Below the pieces are notes generated by a model. The model saw only the letters and a program-made list of their open reading frames with translations. It did no database searches and was not told the DNA's origin. Made by a program: the position numbers and the translations under genes. Of a stretch of DNA of 7,142 nucleotides, positions 6,094 to 7,142 are shown in pieces (position 1 is the first letter of the stretch; each line of letters starts with the position of its first letter). This stretch comes from JASMHC01 sp964453855 (GTDB lineage Bacteria > Pseudomonadota > Alphaproteobacteria > Rhodobacterales > Rhodobacteraceae): contig CAYVRN010000099.1 of NCBI GenBank assembly GCA_964453855.1, positions 1-7,142 on the forward strand. Reading direction: 5' to 3'.

Positions 6094-6171
6094 TAGCATC
6101 TTTCTGAGCCATCGATACTTTTCCAAGCAAAGAACTTGGCATCTTACCGCAGCCAGCCTGAGATCAAAGAA

Positions 6172-6176
6172 AAGGA
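6172..6176 (+). promoter_or_regulatory. Shine-Dalgarno site of amt
   Basis: AAGGA lies 7 bases before ATG 6184 and fixes this start. The upstream in-frame codons back to the stop at 6094 contain no ATG. Confidence 0.7.
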
Positions 6177-6183
6177 TCGTCCC

Positions 6184-7142
6184 ATGGTAGGAGCGGATAC
6201 CGCCTGGATTATTGTAGCAACGGCACTTGTATTGTTTATGTCGCTGCCTGGACTGGCCCTGTTTTACGGCGGCCTTGTACGGGCCCGAAATGTACTCAGC
6301 GTATTCATGCACGTTTACGCAATTGCCTGTTTAATGAGCGTTTTGTGGTTTGCAGTTGGGTATTCAATTGCCTTTGGAGACGGTAATGCGGTTTGGGGCG
6401 GGCTTGGAAAAGCCTTTCTGACCGGGATAGATGCCGACACGGTATCTGGCACCTTGCCCGAAGTCCTGTTCTTCGCGTTTCAAATGACTTTCGCAATCAT
6501 CACCCCAGCATTGATCGTCGGCGCCTATGTTGAGCGTGTAGGTTTCGGCTTTGTCATGGTGTTCTCGGCACTATGGATGCTCTTGTGCTACGCGCCTGTC
6601 ACCCATTGGATTTGGGGCGGCGGCTTTTTAGCTGATGGCGGCATTTTCGGCGACACAGGCGTAAAGGACTTCGCCGGCGGTATCGTGGTTCACGAAACAG
6701 CCGGTTTAGCAGCGCTGCTTATTGCCATGTTCCTTGGTCCGCGCAAAAATCGCAACACCCCACCGCATAATCCCGGATATGTTATGATTGGCGCCTCCAT
6801 GCTGTGGGTTGGTTGGTTTGGCTTCAATGGCGGATCTCAGCTTGCAGCCGATGGTGGTGCAGCGATGGCTTTAACAGTTACACATATTTCCGCCGCAACT
6901 GCGTCTTTGACTTGGGCACTCTGGGAAAAGGTTAAATACGGCAAAGCATCTCTGGTTGGCATCGTCACCGGCACGATTGCCGGATTAGCCTCGATCACCC
7001 CAGCGTCCGGTTTTGTTGGCCCCGTTGAAGCACTAATCATCGGTGCGATTGCTGGAATCATGTGTCAGGAAGCGGTAAATCTGATCCGCAACAAGTTGAA
7101 TATTGACGATACGCTGGACGTATTCGCGGTGCACGGCATCGG
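6184..7142 (+). CDS. amtB: Amt-family ammonium transporter, N-terminal part (runs off right edge)
   Basis: The first 319 codons of an ammonium channel/transporter of the inner membrane are present. The opening helix (about 7-30) has the family phrase ALVLFMSLPGLALFYGGLVR. Pore residues can be matched by comparison with E. coli AmtB as I recall it: F103 (gate Phe), W144 in HWIWGGG (recruitment Trp), D162 in KDFAGG, and the twin pore histidines H170 (VVHETAG) and H317 (FAVHGIG), the latter two codons before the edge. Hydrophobic helices continue throughout. The start at ATG 6184 corresponds to the mature N-terminus of AmtB, so there is no obvious cleaved signal peptide. The PII-contacting C-terminal tail lies outside the window. 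No glnK precedes it; the upstream neighbour is cinA. It is a plausible NtrC target given the nearby ntrBC, but that is inference. Confidence 0.95.
   Translation, partial: MVGADTAWIIVATALVLFMSLPGLALFYGGLVRARNVLSVFMHVYAIACLMSVLWFAVGYSIAFGDGNAVWGGLGKAFLTGIDADTVSGTLPEVLFFAFQMTFAIITPALIVGAYVERVGFGFVMVFSALWMLLCYAPVTHWIWGGGFLADGGIFGDTGVKDFAGGIVVHETAGLAALLIAMFLGPRKNRNTPPHNPGYVMIGASMLWVGWFGFNGGSQLAADGGAAMALTVTHISAATASLTWALWEKVKYGKASLVGIVTGTIAGLASITPASGFVGPVEALIIGAIAGIMCQEAVNLIRNKLNIDDTLDVFAVHGI

Larger units (their letters stand above)
6034..6183. promoter_or_regulatory. cinA-amt intergenic region with probable amt promoter
   Basis: This 150-bp non-coding stretch contains, in order, TTAATCA (6034-6040) and GATTAAAT (6056-6063) facing each other, the palindrome at 6078-6093, and a small inverted repeat CCAAG/CTTGG (6123-6127 and 6135-6139). 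A perfect TATAAT overlaps the cinA stop (6029-6034), with TTCACG 18 bp before it (6005-6010). It is a possible amt promoter with a long leader, but the -35 match is poor. No sigma-54 -24/-12 element with correct spacing is visible. A nitrogen-responsive amt promoter would be expected here from general knowledge. Confidence 0.55.

Noticed and set aside
6136..6151. Sigma-54 promoter-like TTGGCA...GCA upstream of amt
   Set aside because: The GG to GC spacing is one base short and the -12 half reads CCGCA rather than TTGCA. NtrC also lacks the sigma-54 loops, so a sigma-54 promoter is not supported.
6837..7061. Minus-strand open frame opposite amt
   Set aside because: The amt frame here encodes conserved membrane helices. 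The antisense frame is low-complexity (Ala, Pro, Ile, Val-rich), as expected for the complement of a hydrophobic gene.

Overview
The window looks like core chromosome of an alphaproteobacterium, most likely Rhodobacterales (Roseobacter/Rhodobacter relatives). Three things point there: the gene order dusB(nifR3)-ntrB-ntrC-ntrY, the fused ispDF gene followed by pgpA and a stand-alone cinA C-terminal-domain gene, and an NtrC that lacks the sigma-54-contacting GAFTGA loop, a trait established for Rhodobacter capsulatus NtrC. Base composition is moderate rather than GC-rich. The assignment is by recalled family features, not by a database search.

Layout. The left half (1-3765) is a minus-strand nitrogen-regulation operon read from right to left: dusB (tRNA dihydrouridine synthase), ntrB (sensor kinase, start overlapping dusB by 4 bp), ntrC (response regulator, 6 bp after ntrB) and, after a 78-bp gap, the first 89 codons of ntrY (membrane sensor kinase), which runs off the left edge. 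A 170-bp divergent intergenic region (3766-3935) holds a perfect 12-bp inverted repeat placed almost midway between the two start codons. The right half is on the plus strand: ispDF, pgpA and cinA, joined by 4-bp stop/start overlaps, then a 150-bp intergenic region with a 16-bp perfect palindrome, then the first 319 codons of an Amt-family ammonium transporter that runs off the right edge.

How the genes work together. In the known NtrBC circuit, PII protein signals low nitrogen, NtrB phosphorylates NtrC, and NtrC activates nitrogen-assimilation genes, typically including amt. The amt gene here is therefore a plausible but unproven target. The NtrC has an intact receiver, intact Walker motifs and a C-terminal Fis-type helix-turn-helix. 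It has lost both loops (L1/GAFTGA and the pre-sensor-I L2 loop) through which such activators normally remodel sigma-54 polymerase, so it probably works with the housekeeping polymerase. The ispDF-pgpA-cinA group is metabolic (isoprenoid precursors, phosphatidylglycerol, pyridine nucleotide salvage) and is probably co-expressed rather than functionally tied to nitrogen.

No mobile element, CRISPR array, RNA gene, defence system or obviously novel system is visible. The points most worth follow-up are the loop-less NtrC, the 12-bp inverted repeat between dusB and ispDF, and a related TTAATCA / GATTAAAT pair upstream of amt.
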